Of a DNA stretch of 64,000 bases, positions 46,452 to 57,392 are shown piece after piece. Source of the stretch: Floccularia luteovirens. Taxonomy: Eukaryota; Basidiomycota; Agaricomycetes; Agaricales; Squamanitaceae. Position 1 is the first letter of the stretch. Every line of letters starts with the position of its first letter. The DNA lies in assembly GCA_009739215.1 (NCBI GenBank), contig VSJF01000006.1:1612001-1676000 (forward strand), in the 5' to 3' direction. The notes under the pieces were generated by a model. The model made no database searches and had not been told where the DNA came from. It saw only the letters and a list, made by a program, of their open reading frames with translations. Position numbers and translations under genes: made by a program.

Positions 46452-47577
46452 ATGTCGGCTTCAACTACGATAAATTCAATACCAAACGAAGTACTCTCAA
46501 GGTATGCTACCATCCAATGGGAAACCTATGAACGCGACGCTTGCCTTTCTATCTCCGATATATGCTGTGTATCTCGTCACTGACACCAGTTAGCACGCAA
46601 CACTCCAGAATTCTGGAATTCCACTCCACCAGGAACACATTGATGCCATTCCATGGACTACGTCGTGGATGAACAGATCGAAATCATGTCTACTCGATAT
46701 TGTCTTCTCGATTCCACAACACATTTATGAACCTTTTGGTCCATTAATGTTTCTGATCAAGAATAACATGGCTCGTATTCGTTCTTGGGCAATAATGACT
46801 TGGTTATCCGGTTCTGCAATTACCCCGTACTTATATGATTGCTCAGCTCCAGTCTTTGGAAAAATTGACTCTAATCTCACCTGATTAATGCGTTTCTTGT
46901 TATTTTCACCAGACGGATACTGATTTATAATGCCCTGCCTTCCCTCAATTCAATTCCAAGGCACTTGTCTGGCTGTATCTCTGGCCTCTCTCACCACAGT
47001 ACTTTAAATGAACTATCCGCAACATATGATCATATCCATACCCTATTTTCTCCAGCCCGTGCATTAAAGACTAATTCTCAATAAGCTACTGCCTCTCCTA
47101 AACGTCTAACACACCAACTATCATGATTGATGCGTCATTTTTACACTCCCTAGCATTCATTGGCCAAGATCAAAGACTTCCTTCAGTGGTAGAATTCCTT
47201 TCCATACCTAATCTTAAATATCTCGAGGTCCATGGCCCAGTATCAATGCAACACTAAAATAGAGAACCTTCAAGGTACACTTTCAATGATCTGGCCGAAC
47301 CTACACAGTATCAAGTTGGACACCCTTGCTGCAGACGATGTAGCATAGCTATGTACTTTTGTTGCTGCACGTAAATCGATCAAGGTCGTAGAGATATCTG
47401 TCCCAGTCAAGAGGCACCTTGCTTCAAGCCTTGCACAGGATGGCAACAGGTTTAGACCCTTAAATATCGATGGAGGAGGGTAGTGAAGAAAGTTTCGAAG
47501 AGTGGTTGGATCATCAAGCTGAGGTACACAATTTTGAAGTGGAAAGCACTAGTCTCGCCAAACGACTGAAGAATTAG
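46452..47577 (+). pseudogene. Decayed F-box gene copy, left of the intact copy
   Basis: This stretch matches the intact gene at 47714-49141 in pieces: NSIPNEVLSRYATIQWETYE and ISDICCVSRH near the start, RSKSCLLDIVF near 46675, then a block near 47290-47577 ending with the GESFEEWLDHQAEVHNFEVES-like tail. It is broken by in-frame stops (for example TGA replacing TGG after CVSRH) and frame shifts, and its middle is shorter than in the intact gene. It is a pseudogene of the same family and orientation. Confidence 0.8.
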
Positions 47578-47713
47578 TATGCCGTAATAGCACCATGTGT
47601 TGTTGCTGATAGGATTCAATTGGATTCAGAATCATTACAGCTTCAGCTGACATAACGTCCCTCCTTGTCAACGACCACAACAATCATTGTGACTCACTGG
47701 CCTGACAGCACTA

Positions 47714-49141
47714 ATGACCATAGATTTCATACCTAACGAAGTACTTACAAACATATTCTTATGTGGTACCATCCAATGGGCAACCCATAACCATGACACT
47801 CGCCCTTTTATCTTCGATGTCTGCGGTGTATCCCGTCACTGGTACGAGTTGGCACTTAACACTCCAGAACTTTGGAAGCATATATACATTCCGCTCCATC
47901 AAGAGCATATCGATCCCATTTCATGGAGTACTTTGTGGATAAAAAGGTCGAAATCCTGTTTAATCGATATTGTTCTCCCGTCATCACAAAACCATGCTGA
48001 CTTTACCACAATGAGCAAACATTTTGATGGGTTAATGTCACTGATTGTGAAAAATATGGCCCGCATACGTTCTTTGGAAATAACGACTTGGTTCCCCAGT
48101 ACTATTAACACAATGAAAGTTGCCGCGTACTTAAATGCTTGCTTAGCGCCTTCACTGGAAAACCTGGCTCTGATTTCGCAAGGCGATAACAATTCCTCTT
48201 CTTTTTCATCATCCAGAAGTCAATTTACAACGCCCCGCCTTTCCTCACTTCACCTCCAGGGTGCCAATTTGTCGGTGTCTCTCGTCTCTCTTACCACACT
48301 TACTTTACATCAATTATCCGCAACGTATGATGATATCCATGCCCTATTTTCTTCCGCACTTGGGTTAAGGGGTCTAGTCCTTAGTAACCTACCCCCTTCT
48401 CCCGAACTACCAGCACACCAGCTATGCACAATCGACGCATCATCTTTACGATCCCTAGCTTTCAATTATCGACGGCGGGGATTAGACACTACGTTCTCGA
48501 TTCTGGGATTCCTTTCCATGCCTAACCTAAAATATCTTGAAGTTCATGGCCCAGTATCTATTTCAAAATCATTGCAATATCCGCTATCTTCAGCAAGGAT
48601 CCAGACGTTGCGATTATGTAATTATGCAAGATTTATCCAACCTGATATCGAATTTTTACTCTCTCTTTCATCTATAACATGTTTGGAACTCATCAACGCC
48701 CCGACACAAGGAATGCTCTCTCTTAATAACGCTCACCAATCCTCACTGCGTCGTAGACCATCTATTGACTTTCGTAAACCAAAATCGATTATAGCAGAAG
48801 GAGCTTGGGGTCTAGCATCCAAGGCTAAGATAGATGACTTACACGAACCTCCTTCATCAGTGACTTGGCCAAACCTGCGCACCATCAAGTTAGACACCCT
48901 TGTTGCAGCAAATGTAGTGTGGCTATGTACTATTGTTGCCGCACGTAAATCGATCAAGGTTGTAGAAATAACTGCACCTGTCAAGAGACATCTTGCTTCA
49001 AGTCTAGCACGCGATGCTAACAAATTTAGACGCTTGAATATCGGTGAGGGTAATGGAGAAAGTTTCGAGAAATGGTTGGAGCATCAAGTTGAGGTACATG
49101 ATTTCGAAGTGGAAAGCACTGGTCTCCTCAGACAACATTAA
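47714..49141 (+). CDS. F-box-like protein, intact copy of the second family
   Basis: A single 475-residue frame starting MTIDFIPNEVLTNIFL at 47714, with CGVSRHWYELALNTPELWKHIYI, the usual F-box-like domain of Agaricomycetes, in which a short helix pair is followed by a W/P-rich segment. Leucine-patterned repeats follow (LSSLHLQGANL, LTTLTLHQLSATYDDI, LKYLEVHGP, ITCLELINAP, LRTIKLDTL), ending EKWLEHQVEVHDFEVESTG. No intron. It differs from the 40-44.8 kb family in sequence, so the two are separate families. Pseudogene copies flank it on both sides. Confidence 0.85.
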   Translation: MTIDFIPNEVLTNIFLCGTIQWATHNHDTRPFIFDVCGVSRHWYELALNTPELWKHIYIPLHQEHIDPISWSTLWIKRSKSCLIDIVLPSSQNHADFTTMSKHFDGLMSLIVKNMARIRSLEITTWFPSTINTMKVAAYLNACLAPSLENLALISQGDNNSSSFSSSRSQFTTPRLSSLHLQGANLSVSLVSLTTLTLHQLSATYDDIHALFSSALGLRGLVLSNLPPSPELPAHQLCTIDASSLRSLAFNYRRRGLDTTFSILGFLSMPNLKYLEVHGPVSISKSLQYPLSSARIQTLRLCNYARFIQPDIEFLLSLSSITCLELINAPTQGMLSLNNAHQSSLRRRPSIDFRKPKSIIAEGAWGLASKAKIDDLHEPPSSVTWPNLRTIKLDTLVAANVVWLCTIVAARKSIKVVEITAPVKRHLASSLARDANKFRRLNIGEGNGESFEKWLEHQVEVHDFEVESTGLLRQH

Positions 49142-49448
49142 TTTATGTTTATGTCACAATAATTTTTTCAAATTGACCGTATGTTTCGACTTCATAAAGT
49201 CTTGATCAAAACTTACAGCAGTGTTTGGTATCAGCAGTAGTAGTAAATAGTAGAACTTCGGGCCACGTTTTGCATTGAGCTTAAGTCACAAACTATCATG
49301 TCATGCCTACTGAATTTGCGATACTATGATAATTTCTTGACACGAGACTGCCTACTCATGTCTACACTTATCCCAACCAGATATTGATGTACGAGTTCCA
49401 GAACCTAGGATTTCATAGAGTCCTTGCCAGGATAGGTTTCGCCTGCAG
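49142..49448. other. Gap between two convergent genes
   Basis: 307 bp of A/T-rich 3' flanking sequence between the F-box-like gene ending at 49141 and the minus-strand gene ending at 49449. No feature seen. Confidence 0.4.
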
Positions 49449-50739
49449 TCAGTCATAACCATAAACCCCTGGAATGGTAAACGCAAGAAGTGGGGGAACA
49501 TATGGCGTCCCACGAGATTTTCGCTCTTTGATACTATTTCGTAGACTTCTCAATGCAGCACGACCGTCTTTGGCAGGGTCGGGGAGGCGATGCGACACAT
49601 TGTTGTTGTGAACAAATGTATATCCCCACATCCAGCCATCCGTCAGCGAGGTATCCAATTCAACTAATTGGAAGTCTAGCTCTAGGGTGTGCAAAATCGA
49701 TGACCATGTTAATTTTGGTACCTCCATTTCATATTCTTGAACAAGAACTGTACTACGGTACAATCCCAGTCGCTTGATGGTTGACCTGTGGCGATGAATG
49801 AAGGACATAACCCCACTTTCCGAGAAGGTAAAACCGCACAGCGAGAGCGAAGTGAGATTTGGTAATGTCAGGACGCGAGTCCAGTCATCTTCATCTGTCA
49901 AAGTCACAATCCCATCGATTGATATGATTGACAGCGCAACGATAGAGCTTGCGGGTTTGATGATATGTATCATTGTTTCTCGCCAAAAAACACGCGCAGC
50001 CCAACCAGTGTTAGTATAGTCACCATACAAACAAGGTTGAACCGCAATAGAGAGAGACTTGATAGAGGAAACGAAGCTTTTATATCCTGGTGACTGATAA
50101 ACAGGCGTCGCACGAGATGCTATGCCGGACAATGTGAGCGATTCCAAAAAATGTGGGGGAGGATGTGCGAACAGGTTTTCGAAGATGCTGGAGTCAGGCT
50201 GTGACGGTGGTGGGATACGTGGAGCAGGCAATGTGCCTAAACACCTAACCCTACGGCACATATGCACGTTTCTATTGTCGTGAAGAACAATGGGGCGAAA
50301 ATGAATTGCGAGCTTTCTCAACCTGGGAAACTTTTGACCAAGTGCCTGGAAACAACCTGCTGTATCTTTGAAATCATCGTTGGCTAGTGTATGAATAAAT
50401 GAGTACTGCATTCGTGAAATTCTGAGTTAACTGGGATGACCTACTCCGGGATGGATGCAAATGATCCTCGTTTTCATCCAAATAGCTATCAATTTTCGAG
50501 TCATCGAACACGAGCTCCTTCACATGTTGCGCAAGCCTGGGTGACTCCCATATTCCCCTGCACTTCGCAGCATTTCCCGCTAATGAAGAGAATTTGACGG
50601 TCTCGAATAACTTGGCTGATACAGTATTATGAAATGTAATACATACAGAGCGAAGATTCTTTAGATCTTCCTGGCAGTCGACATTGTCTGTTATCGTTGT
50701 GCATAGCTCAAATGGGAGCTCGCTATGTAGGGTTGACAT
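49449..50739 (-). CDS. F-box-associated/LRR-like protein, possible frame break
   Basis: The start at 50739 gives MSTLHSELPFELCTTITDNVD and LKNLRSVCITFHNTVSAKLFETV, an F-box-like start, then LAQHVKELVFDD. The frame continues to NFTNAVLIYS near 50395. Conserved-looking sequence then resumes in another frame (ANDDFKDTAGCFQALGQKFPRLRKLAIHF) and runs with leucine-patterned repeats (LESLTLSGIA, LTSLSLCGFTF, TIKRLGLYRS) to the end GVYGYD at 49449. I could not find a GT-AG intron of normal length that joins the two frames, so a 1-bp frameshift near 50400-50460 is likely, or an unusual intron. Function otherwise unknown. Confidence 0.6.
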
Positions 50740-51120
50740 GGTTTGTGGGTATCAAGGAGCCTGTGTTGGACTGATAGGTCATCTTTTCTTCCCTCACAGC
50801 TGATTTCCCGTATTTAGGTTATTAGTTAGAGACTCAAGTTTGAAACTCCCATCTGCAAACTTGTATGGGCTTTCGGGGATCTCGGATTATTAGGGTCCCG
50901 TGGGGGGTGCAAAGTGAGTGTTAAGTTTACAACAAAATTTGGCCTGATTGTCGCAGTCAACCAAGTGCCACTCATGCACCAGTTATCTGGCTTACTGCTG
51001 TCTTCTCGGACCTGATTCAAAGTAGTTGCTACTCGCAAGCCGTCTGAAGAGATGGTACGAAATATATGTATGAATGATGATAAAGTGGTGCAGGGTGTTC
51101 TGTTGACAATATCATAGCTG
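50740..51120. other. Gap right of the minus-strand F-box-associated gene
   Basis: About 380 bp; promoter of the gene starting at 50739. The minus-strand frame 50826-51176 shows no recognisable motif. Confidence 0.35.
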
Positions 51121-51905
51121 AATTCAGTTAACGTCATGTAGTGGCGTAACCTCTTGTCAACCACCAGAACAATCATTGTGACTCACTAGGGCCTAGCAGC
51201 ACTAATGACCACAGATTCCATGTATATTCTTAGGTGGTACCATCCAATGAGCAACCCCTAATCATGATACTCGCCCTTTTATCTTCGATGTTTGCAGTAT
51301 ATCTCGTCACTTGAACGAGTTAACACTCAACACCCCAGAATTCTGAAAGCATATGTACATTCTGCTCCATCAAGAACATATCGATTCCATCTCATTGATT
51401 ACTTTGTGGATAAACAGGTCGAAATCCTGTCCACTCGATATTGTCCTTTCGTCACCGCAAAACGATACTGAGTTCACCACGATGCACAGATCATTCGATG
51501 GGTTACTGTCACTGGTTGTGTAAAATATGGCCCGCATACGTTCTTTATAAATAACGACTTGGTTTCTCAGTGCTATCAACATGGTGAGTTGCTGCGTACT
51601 TGGATGCTTTTCTTGACTGAGGTGCAGTAGAGGGAAGTCCGATAGATAAAATGAATGTAATAATGATGTAGAACTACGCGTCGTGTATCTACTTAAATAC
51701 TAAGGAATGATAATAGCCTTTTGGCTGTTCTAATAAATATAATACCCAAGCACTGATAAGCAGTGTGAGGCGCTACATGGGGCGCAGCCTTTGAGTGAGG
51801 CTGCGCGTTGCTATCTACAACAGCTCTTTTAGCCCGTCACTGGAAAACTTGGCTCTAATTTACCTGTTGACAACAACTCTTCTTGCTTTTCATCATCCAG
51901 GAACC
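51121..51905 (+). pseudogene. Truncated F-box gene copy, right of the intact copy
   Basis: This matches the promoter and first third of the intact gene (about 47630-48225), including the 5' flank AACAATCATTGTGACTCACT and the ATGACCA start. It has lost about 21 bp within the F-box (just after the start), gained an in-frame TGA in place of TGG soon after CATCCAATG, and has other stops. Homology is interrupted by a 205-bp insertion (51618-51822) and resumes with GCCCGTCACTGGAAAACTTGG up to about 51905. The remaining two thirds of the gene are missing. Confidence 0.8.
51618..51822. mobile_element. Possible solo LTR inserted in an F-box pseudogene
   Basis: A 205-bp segment absent from the intact paralog interrupts the homology. 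It starts TGAGGTGCAG and ends TCTACAACA, so it has the TG...CA ends of retrotransposon LTRs. It contains a 9-bp hairpin (GCGCAGCCT at 51782-51790, AGGCTGCGC at 51798-51806) near the right end. I do not see a clean 5-bp target duplication; a CTTTT occurs on both sides but not flush with the TG and CA ends. Solo LTR is therefore a suggestion. Confidence 0.45.
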
Positions 51906-52079
51906 AATTTATAATAGACACACTGGTCTTTTTTACAACGGAGCGCAACCTTTCATATGTGTGAAAAGTCAAAAAAAAATATGGACACAACATCCATCGA
52001 CAATCATGTCCCTCACAGCGAACATAATACAGAACAAAAGTTACAACTTAAAAAACTACAAATCATCACATGCCATAAG

Positions 52080-54285
52080 TCATTCTTTCCGCATAAAGTC
52101 CTCTCTCTTCTCATAAGCGGCAACAACCATGTCTTCTTCGGTAACATTAGGGACAGGTCCATGGAACCACTTATGTGCGGATAAGAACCACGATAGTGAA
52201 GAGATAATGAATATGGCAAGGACAATTATGAAGGAATAATCTGTAATTAGAGTGGGTTTTGTTTTATGATCAATAATGCAAATCCGGACACCATAGACGA
52301 AGTAAGACTCACTCATATCAGCTGCGGTTGATAACTTCTGGACCAGAGGAAATAATAGCAATACACTAATAAAAAGAGCCCACGATACCGACACCGTTCC
52401 AACAACAACAGACCATTTCCCAAGAGAAAATGGACCTGGTACAAACCTACTCTTTCCACTCGTAATGCGTAGCATTATGGGAATAGCGTATGATGTATAT
52501 AAACCTACAACTGTTGCCCTAAACCATATAATGTCAGATCCTAGCTCTGAAAAAGAAAGCTATGAAGAAACACACCCGGCAAGCGAGGACAGAGCAGTCT
52601 CTGAAAAGGCTAAAGTTCCAAGAAGAGCAGAGCCGCCCATGACGAGCCAAACCGCATTGACAGGTGTTTGCGTATGGCGATTGATACGCTTCCACCAACG
52701 AGAACCTGGAAGAGCGTTGTCTCGTGCTAATGCAAAGGTGACACGCGAGGCATCAACACCTTGTGTTACACCATTAACCCACTATATAGTGAATATTAAA
52801 TAGCGGTTCAGCTGAGGGAGCTACTATCATAATTCATGAACCCACCTGAACCGTTATTAGGATACTCCAAACCGCTAACATACCATTCTTGCCCAGCGTA
52901 TTAAGAAAGAGCTGTCCCATGGGCAAAGAAAGCTTGGTTGCAAGTAAATCAGAAACTGAAGTCGTTGCAAAGCTTGCCGCGATGAGCAGAAGAAATCCGA
53001 AGAATCCTGTGGCCTGCGACTCCTGTCAACATAGCTATTGGGGCGGAATAGGCTGCTCCTGCAACTTCTTCGGAGATGTGAGCCGACGCATCGTCTAATT
53101 TTTAGATGGTTGTATCAGTTTGAGGAGTAAAGAACTGTTCAAATGAGGTACTGACATCCTGTGAGCGTCCACATTGCTGCCGTGAATGAGAGCAGGAATG
53201 CAAACACATCTGGAATATGATTAGATTCCATAGAATTTTTACATTCAATTTAGCTAATCTCACCGTTTGACCACCCCGTGTTATTCTCAAATAAGGTGAA
53301 TGCGTCTTTAGCTGACACCCTATTTTTTCCCGGGACTACAAGCAACAGAATAACACTGGTAATTGTAATACCAACTAAGATTAAAATATGAAAAAGCTCA
53401 TGTCAAGTCTGCAGAGATAATTAGCTCACCATTGATGAACCCGTAAACTAGAGCCAGCCGTGCCAATACATTACTCGCAGGAGGAGCACATAATAGCATG
53501 TGAAAAAAGGATAAGCATGAGTATTCCAAACGTGGCTGCGCTTCCTGGGTTGATAGAACCATCAGAACCAACCGTTATTGCGGTAGTAATCATCTGTGCA
53601 CTTTGGGCGGCATTAAATAATCAAACCTCAACTATAGTTATCGAAGCATAATACCATGTGTAGTCGATAGAGCAGACAAGGGCAATTTGACCAGATACAT
53701 TTGCCCACCCAGTGATCCAACTGAGGAGTGCTGAGTATTTAGGTGGAGCAAGTTTTGCTGAGAAGTAATAGAGGCCAGCACTTGTTCTATGCAACATAAG
53801 ATTAAGGATTAAGGACGGCCTTGATTTTGTGAATTTTGAATTACCACTCACGGCATGGACGATGTGAGTTCCGCTAGTGAGGATGCAATACACAATACAA
53901 AGAAACAAGGAATTAGCCACCCCCAGACCATCCCGACGTGGCCACCTAAACACCACCAGCCTGTGAAACCAAGTGGATAAAACTGGTCATTAGAACTAAC
54001 CAGTCACCAAAGGGAAGAAGAATGTTGTGGAGACTGCAGAGCAGACTCCCATAATTGAGAATGCAAAAGCAATAGTTTCAATTTGCTAGATAAATAATAA
54101 GCGAGTGCGCTGTTCTTCTATCTCGAACTACCACATACTGAAAAATCTCGCCTAAATTCGCTTTTGTAGCCAAGGAAAGCGAGAAGCGCGTCGTCCCGCT
54201 TCTTCCTGTGTCTTATGGGGTCATCTTGAATTGCTTCGGCTGTTTCTCGAGTCGAATTAGACTTGAATAGTTTAATTTTGACCAT
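52080..54285 (-). CDS. Amino-acid/GABA permease, APC superfamily
   Basis: The start at 54285 gives MVKIKLFKSNSTRETAEAIQ, then RKKRDDALLAFLGYKSEFRR and a series of membrane helices in short exons: IAFAFSIMGVCSAVSTTFFFPL, GGHVGMVWGWLIPCFFVLCIASSLAEL, a SMP-TSAGLYYFSAKLAPPKY block, LLSWITGWANVSGQ and FAFLLSFTAAMWTLTGY. The DASAHISEE motif follows, then WVNGVTQGVDASRVTFALARDNALPGSRWW and TQTPVNAVWLVM. The end is KWFHGPVPNVTEEDMVVAAY, with the stop at 52080. TSAGLYYF and DASAHISEE mark fungal permeases of the Uga4/Hnm1 type. Known role: proton-driven uptake of amino acids, GABA or choline; the substrate here is not known. About a dozen introns. Confidence 0.88.
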
Positions 54286-54932
54286 GTCCGAAACTGGGGG
54301 GGAAGAATGGCTCTATGTTGAATTACCCATTGATAAGCCTATATTAATATTACTTTCATTAGCAGTATCTGTAGAGAGACGTCCGATACCATATCGCGGT
54401 GACAATGTGGACCCAAGAGGAGTATGCTTCTACTGAGCTTCTTATTGAAGGTTCTTTTCCCATGATAATTATCCGTATCCGTGCACTGCGTGTGCAATAC
54501 TTACAGAAATGATGGCTGACAATTTAATCAATTGCGATTTACAGCAGGCGCAGGCAGACGAATAACATGCTAACCGCTAGAATATCAATATATGCCCCAT
54601 GCCCACTCGGCCCGTGCCTTTCAACAACTCGTGTTGGCGGTGAGGCTGGGAGGGGCCTAAGCCACTATATATTCTGCTATCCACGGCACATATTGCTCTT
54701 TCCCCTCTTGCACAAGTCTCTCGCCTTACACATAGGAGTCATTCATATTGTTCTCATCGGAGAGCTGAACTTGTATGTATTCATCATTTTTTATGATATC
54801 CGTTAACGCCCAGTCCTTGATAACCGACACAGAACACATAACACCAATCTCAATTCAATACCCTTATCTCAGATCGTTCCGGTTTGGAGCGCTGTTTAAA
54901 TACAAAGAAAAAGAGCATTATCAAACCAATTC
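54286..54932. promoter_or_regulatory. Divergent promoter region between the permease and RanBD genes
   Basis: 647 bp between starts at 54285 (-) and 54933 (+). No coding sequence recognised. The frame 54567-54806 has no motif. Confidence 0.45.
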
Positions 54933-56861
54933 ATGTTCCCTGTCAGCGACTTCAACTTTGTTGTCTGTGGGCTCGCTACTTTCGCTGCAACTGTTGGTTA
55001 CGCCTGCACCCGCTCCCGCAAGCCCGGGGTAAACATGTGCGTTCATTTCTTTGGTGTCCTGATACTGCTTGCTTTTCATCTGACGTAGTTATCTCTTCAT
55101 AGCGCCACTTTCGATAACACCATCCTCGAGCCAAATCTCACTGCACTCAAATCATCGACAAGTAGTGGTTCGATGTCCGAGTACAAACAAGCTATTCCAT
55201 CGCCTAGTACCAGCCAGCCTTCATTGAAAAGGAAGGCTCCTCATGATGGTTTTGAAGCTGATGAACCTGTGAATTTTGGTTAGACTTTTTGTGTACTTTT
55301 CGACTGAATATCCTCATAGCAGCACCTTGAATACCCACATGTAGGATTATTCCACACTATTCTCGCTCATAAAATTCATCTAGATTTTTAGAACCTCGCA
55401 AACATCTATCCCAACAAAAGGAGCAGGACTCCCCCTGTTGAGGCCGAGGCGAAATTGAAAGTCGCTGAAGAGGTGCCTACCTATCCGGTATCATGACTCT
55501 GAACTAAACGATCAATTTCGCCTCATATTTACAGACAACCGACATGATTACAGAAAGTGAAGCCACTCAAATTCAACAGCCGGAAATTATCAGCCAAGAA
55601 GTTGTCCCTCAGGTTTGGCTTTGCTTCGTTTGTAGTAGAATAACCACCCATACGCAAATATAGCTTGCAATTGCAGAATGTAGTGAATCTGGTCCCACAC
55701 TGAACGAGACTAGAGTTTCGTCAACGACACCGGATCTACCCCTTACGCAGGTCATCACACCAGTGAGTTGCCAAGCATCCCGCATCAATTGTATTGCCCA
55801 GTCATAATACCTAAACCCAGCCATCAACCCCATCTCTGTCACATGCAACTCCAACTCCCCCATCCCGGACGCCACCTCCTCAACCAAGCACCCCTCAACC
55901 AAACGCAAGCAAGAGCATATCCGTTTCGGACACTAATCGTACCCCGTTATCTCAGAGTTCCAGCTCTCACCGAGGTTTTGCGGCCTTTGCAGGTTCACAA
56001 TCTCCTTTTGCCTCTTTCACTTCACCTTCATCATCCCTTCCTTCGTACGAAGAGGCTACCTCGAAAAAGACGAAGAGATCAATTTGGATGGACGGGTCTA
56101 CGAATGAGGAGAGGACACGAAGTAATAGGGTTGGAATTGAGCCTCGGCTAGAATCATTTGGGATGTCTCCAAAGCCGAATGCTGTCAAATCTAAAGTGCC
56201 AACGTGTCAGTATTTTCTGGCCAGTTATGTTTATTCGTCTAACCTTCTTTCGGTTCGGTCGTAGGTATCACTGGAGAAGAGAACGAACAGGTCGAGCAGG
56301 AACTGAGGAGCGTCAAGCTATACGTGAAGCGTGGTACCAAGTCGTTTTCTGTAGGTATCCAAGGCCAGGTGAAACTTCTTTCTCATAAAGAGACTTTGGA
56401 GGAACGATTATGTAAATTTTTTTTTGTTGTCGCTCATCATTGGTTTTCTAACGAGTACGATTTGTAAGTGTTCCGCCGGGAGCCTTTATGGAAGGTTTCC
56501 ATGAATTTCCGAGTACGGCCTACAGTAAAGTGTACTTTTGATGAAGAAGACAGCGTGTTACGGTTCATCCTCAAGGAGGCTATGCCCATCGAGCAATCAA
56601 TCTCAAAGTCGAAGTCCCAAAAGGAATCAGCGAGTAATGACACAGAGGAGAAGGAGAACAAGGGTGGGGATAAGGTGACGCGTAATGGTCCGAAGGACGA
56701 GATTGTCGTGTATGCGTTGAAGGTTCGGGTGTAAGCTCCTCAATTAAACCAATGATAACAAATTTTTCTCCCCCATATAGCCTGGTAGAACGTGTTCGAA
56801 ACAGGAGTTCACACAGTTCGCAGAGTCGTTGATGGCTAATCCCAGGTTCAAGCAACCATAG
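54933..56861 (+). CDS. Ran-binding-domain (RanBP3/Yrb2-like) protein with N-terminal hydrophobic segment
   Basis: The start at 54933 gives MFPVSDFNFVVCGLATFAATVGYACTRSRKPG, of which VVCGLATFAATVGYA could span a membrane. A GTAAAC...ACGTAG intron joins in frame to LSLHSATFDNTILEPN. The middle has SLKRKAPHDGFEADEP (possible nuclear signal), YPNKRSRTPP, Ser/Thr/Pro-rich segments and a nucleoporin-like GFAAFAGSQSPFASF. The C-terminus is a Ran-binding domain: GEENEQVEQELRSVKLYVKRG, IQGQVKLLSH, VFRREPLWKVSMNFRVRP, VKCTFDEEDSVLRFILKE, ending FTQFAESLMANPRFKQ. Known role: binds Ran-GTP in nuclear transport (Yrb2 aids Crm1 export). Exons in the middle (55350-55960) are approximate. Confidence 0.8.
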
Positions 56862-57392
56862 ATCATCATCTACTCAGAAGAAGCAGGCAGATTTTTGGTT
56901 ATATATGGGCGTATATATCATTCTCTAGAGCCTGGTGCTGCTTGCATTTTAATCGTGATAGGATCCCGATTTCGTGCTAGACCATTCGTTTAACTTGGAG
57001 ATATTGATATTCGGTCCTACGCGGAGGATATGGAAAGTTTTGTGCCCCTGGTTGGTGTACTTCATGGGGGGACGGGCGCTGTGCGGTTGTCCAACTGTTG
57101 TCCTGGATTGTTGTCGGAGATACATATATATGTTGTATTACACATTTGCTATCCTAGTATGTATTCGAGACTGGGTACAGCCTTTTGTATCTACGATGCT
57201 CTGTGTACACAGATAGATATGATACCATATGCATTTAATTTATTGTCTGCTCATTCGACATTTATAAGCCTGTTAAGTCAAAATAATTGAAAAATAAGTT
57301 GGTAGGGAAATTGTGACTGAAAGCGTGACGGTACGCGTTCGTGACAACAAACGCGCCCCATTTTCAGCAGAACCTATATCAAAGACAAAACC
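56862..57392. other. Gap between the RanBD and RNase H2C genes
   Basis: 531 bp; 3' flank of one gene and promoter of the next. No feature recognised. Confidence 0.4.
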
